NCBI RefSeq assembly: GCF_011927695.1
Contig: NZ_JAATJE010000001.1
Location: 186,001-250,000 of the forward strand
Source of the DNA: Sphingomonas jejuensis
GTDB taxonomy: Bacteria > Pseudomonadota > Alphaproteobacteria > Sphingomonadales > Sphingomonadaceae
Direction of reading: 5' to 3'
DNA: 64,000 nt
The notes beneath the pieces were generated by a model, which saw only the letters and a list, made by a program, of their open reading frames with translations, was not told where the DNA came from and made no database searches. Below, piece by piece: positions 62,509-64,000 of this stretch; positions within the stretch are counted from its first letter, which is position 1, and each line of letters opens with the position of its first letter. A program made the translations under genes and the position numbers.

Positions 62509-64000
62509 GTGCGATACGCCTATGGAATCACCGCCGCCCTGCTGGTGGGCGGCGCCGCGGCCACGATGACCCTGCAGCAGCCGGTTGGCGCGCAGGTGGC
62601 CCAGAACGATCCCGCATCGATGCCCGCCGCCGCGCCGCGCGGCGCCCCGCAGAGCTTTGCCGAGCTGGTGGCGCGGCTGCAGCCCGCCGTGGTCAACATC
62701 TCCACGCGGCAGCAGGTGGAGGTGCCCAACAATCCGTTCGCCGGAACGCCGTTCGGCAATCTGTTCGGCGGCCGCGGTGGTCAGGGCGGGACGGTGACGC
62801 GGGAGGCGACCTCGCTCGGCTCCGGCTTCCTGATCTCGGCTGATGGCTATATTGTCACCAACAGCCATGTGATCTCGCCGGGTGCGCGGACCGCGACGGT
62901 TGAATCCGTTACGGTCACGCTGTCCGACCGCCGCGAGTTCGAAGCGCGCGTGGTCGGGAACGACACCAATTCCGACATCGCCGTCCTGAAGATCGATGCG
63001 GGCGAGGCGCTGCCCTTTGTGCGGTTCGGGCAGACCGACAATCTGCGCGTTGGCGACTGGGTGCTGGCGATCGGCAACCCGTTCTCGCTGGGCGGCACCG
63101 TGACCGCGGGCATCGTGTCCGCCATCGCGCGCGTGACCGGGCAGGGCGGTGCCTATGACCGGTACATCCAGACGGATGCGTCCATCAACCAGGGCAACAG
63201 CGGCGGCCCGATGTTCGACCTGAACGGCAACGTCGTCGGCATCAATTCCGCGATCATCTCGCCGTCGGGCGGCAATGTCGGCATCGGCTTTGCCATCCCG
63301 GCAGACCAGGCCGCGCCGATCGTTGAGACGCTGCGCCGGGGCGAGCGGGTGCGCCGCGGTTACCTGGGTGTCGGCATCCAGCCGGTGACCCCGGAGATCG
63401 CCGAGGCGTTGGGCCTGCCGCGCAATCGCGGCGAGGTGATCCGATCCGTCGAGCCGGGTCAGCCGGCGGCCCGCGGCGGCATCCAGCAGGGCGACGTGGT
63501 GGTGTCGGTCGCCGGCCAGGAGGTCACGCCGGACCAGACGCTGTCCTACATCGTGTCGCGCCTGCAGATCGGCCAGCGCATCCCGGTCGAGCTGATCCGC
63601 GACGGTCGTCGCCAGACGGTGCAGGTGCAGATCGCCGAGCGTCCGCCGGAGGAGCAGCTGGCGCAGAACCAGGGTGTCGACGAGGGCTTCTCCGAGGAGG
63701 GCGACGGCGACACGTCGGCCGCGGCGCGGCAGTCGGCCGGCGTCGCGGTGCAGGCGCTGACCCCGCAGATCGCGCGCGCCGTGGGCGTGCCGCCGGAAAC
63801 GCGCGGCGTGGTCGTGGCGGCCGTGGATCCGTCGTCCGACGCGGCGGCGAAGGGTTTGCGTCGCGGTTTCGTGATCCTGTCGGTCAATCGCCGGCCGGTG
63901 GCGACGCCGGAGGAGTTCAACGCCGCGGTGCAGGCAAGCCAGCAGGGCAGCGTCCTGATGCTGGTGCAGCAGGGCAACAACCCGCCGCTGTACATCGGAT
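62509..64000 (+). CDS. degP: DegP/HtrA-type periplasmic serine protease, partial
   Basis: Starts with GTG at 62509 after GAAGAGGAAAAG and runs off the right edge. The signal-like N-terminus (AYGITAALLVGGAAATMTLQ) precedes the trypsin-like domain with His in VTNSHVIS near residue 120, Asp in NTNSDIAVLKID, and Ser in GNSGGP near 229. Two PDZ domains follow (GYLGVGIQPVTPEIAEALGLP and later GVAVQALTPQIARAVGVPP). It is a heat-shock-type protein quality-control protease of the periplasm. Position after hflKC is a common grouping. Confidence 0.93.
   Translation, partial: MRYAYGITAALLVGGAAATMTLQQPVGAQVAQNDPASMPAAAPRGAPQSFAELVARLQPAVVNISTRQQVEVPNNPFAGTPFGNLFGGRGGQGGTVTREATSLGSGFLISADGYIVTNSHVISPGARTATVESVTVTLSDRREFEARVVGNDTNSDIAVLKIDAGEALPFVRFGQTDNLRVGDWVLAIGNPFSLGGTVTAGIVSAIARVTGQGGAYDRYIQTDASINQGNSGGPMFDLNGNVVGINSAIISPSGGNVGIGFAIPADQAAPIVETLRRGERVRRGYLGVGIQPVTPEIAEALGLPRNRGEVIRSVEPGQPAARGGIQQGDVVVSVAGQEVTPDQTLSYIVSRLQIGQRIPVELIRDGRRQTVQVQIAERPPEEQLAQNQGVDEGFSEEGDGDTSAAARQSAGVAVQALTPQIARAVGVPPETRGVVVAAVDPSSDAAAKGLRRGFVILSVNRRPVATPEEFNAAVQASQQGSVLMLVQQGNNPPLYIG

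Overview
This is a GC-rich chromosomal window from an alphaproteobacterium, most likely a sphingomonad (Sphingomonadaceae). The reasons are an alphaproteobacterial LexA box (GTTC-N7-GTTC) ahead of an imuA-imuB-dnaE2 cassette, a pcm-tolC-popZ-valS run, a class II DAHP synthase, a DUF6894-type protein, and glycine/aspartate-rich RTX proteins with a PrtD/PrtE-type exporter. The family assignment is my inference. I see no prophage, transposase, rRNA operon or CRISPR array.

Layout. 1-4300: the tail of a PhoX-like protein, a TonB-like protein, a quinone oxidoreductase, a metallophosphoesterase and an orphan family-5 solute-binding lipoprotein. 4397-11854: an SOS-inducible mutasome, imuA-imuB-dnaE2 on the minus strand, with a divergent DnaQ-like exonuclease; imuB carries a long repeat-bearing insertion. 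11936-20404: a BaiN-like flavoprotein, a DbpA-type RNA helicase, a small accessory patch (frameshifted secreted gene, 130-bp direct repeats, DUF1801, small secreted and membrane proteins), an SDR, DAHP synthase and a TM2 protein. 20470-22805: cysS, a DUF6894-like protein, a response regulator and tRNA-Cys. 23043-28542: pcm, tolC, popZ and valS, with a codon-use anomaly inside valS. 28683-33598: a lipid kinase, hemB, a fused membrane/spermidine-synthase protein, a lipoprotein and tRNA-Arg.

33600-47162 is the most distinctive region. It holds two large RTX proteins, an M23 metallopeptidase overlapping the second RTX gene, a dedicated type I secretion system (ABC transporter, adaptor, outer-membrane channel) and three LuxR-type regulators, two of which have degenerate receiver domains. 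The intergenic regions carry several inverted repeats. I read it as a self-contained system that makes, exports and regulates surface or extracellular RTX proteins, possibly with peptidoglycan remodelling.

47179-64000 returns to housekeeping: ilvD, a vanadium-haloperoxidase remnant next to tRNA-Gly, an OmpR/EnvZ-type two-component system behind a hairpin-rich leader, gshA, rsmE, an alpha/beta hydrolase, ubiA, pmbA, a CysQ-like phosphatase, a CoA-binding protein, mrp, hflK-hflC and the start of a DegP-type protease that runs off the end.
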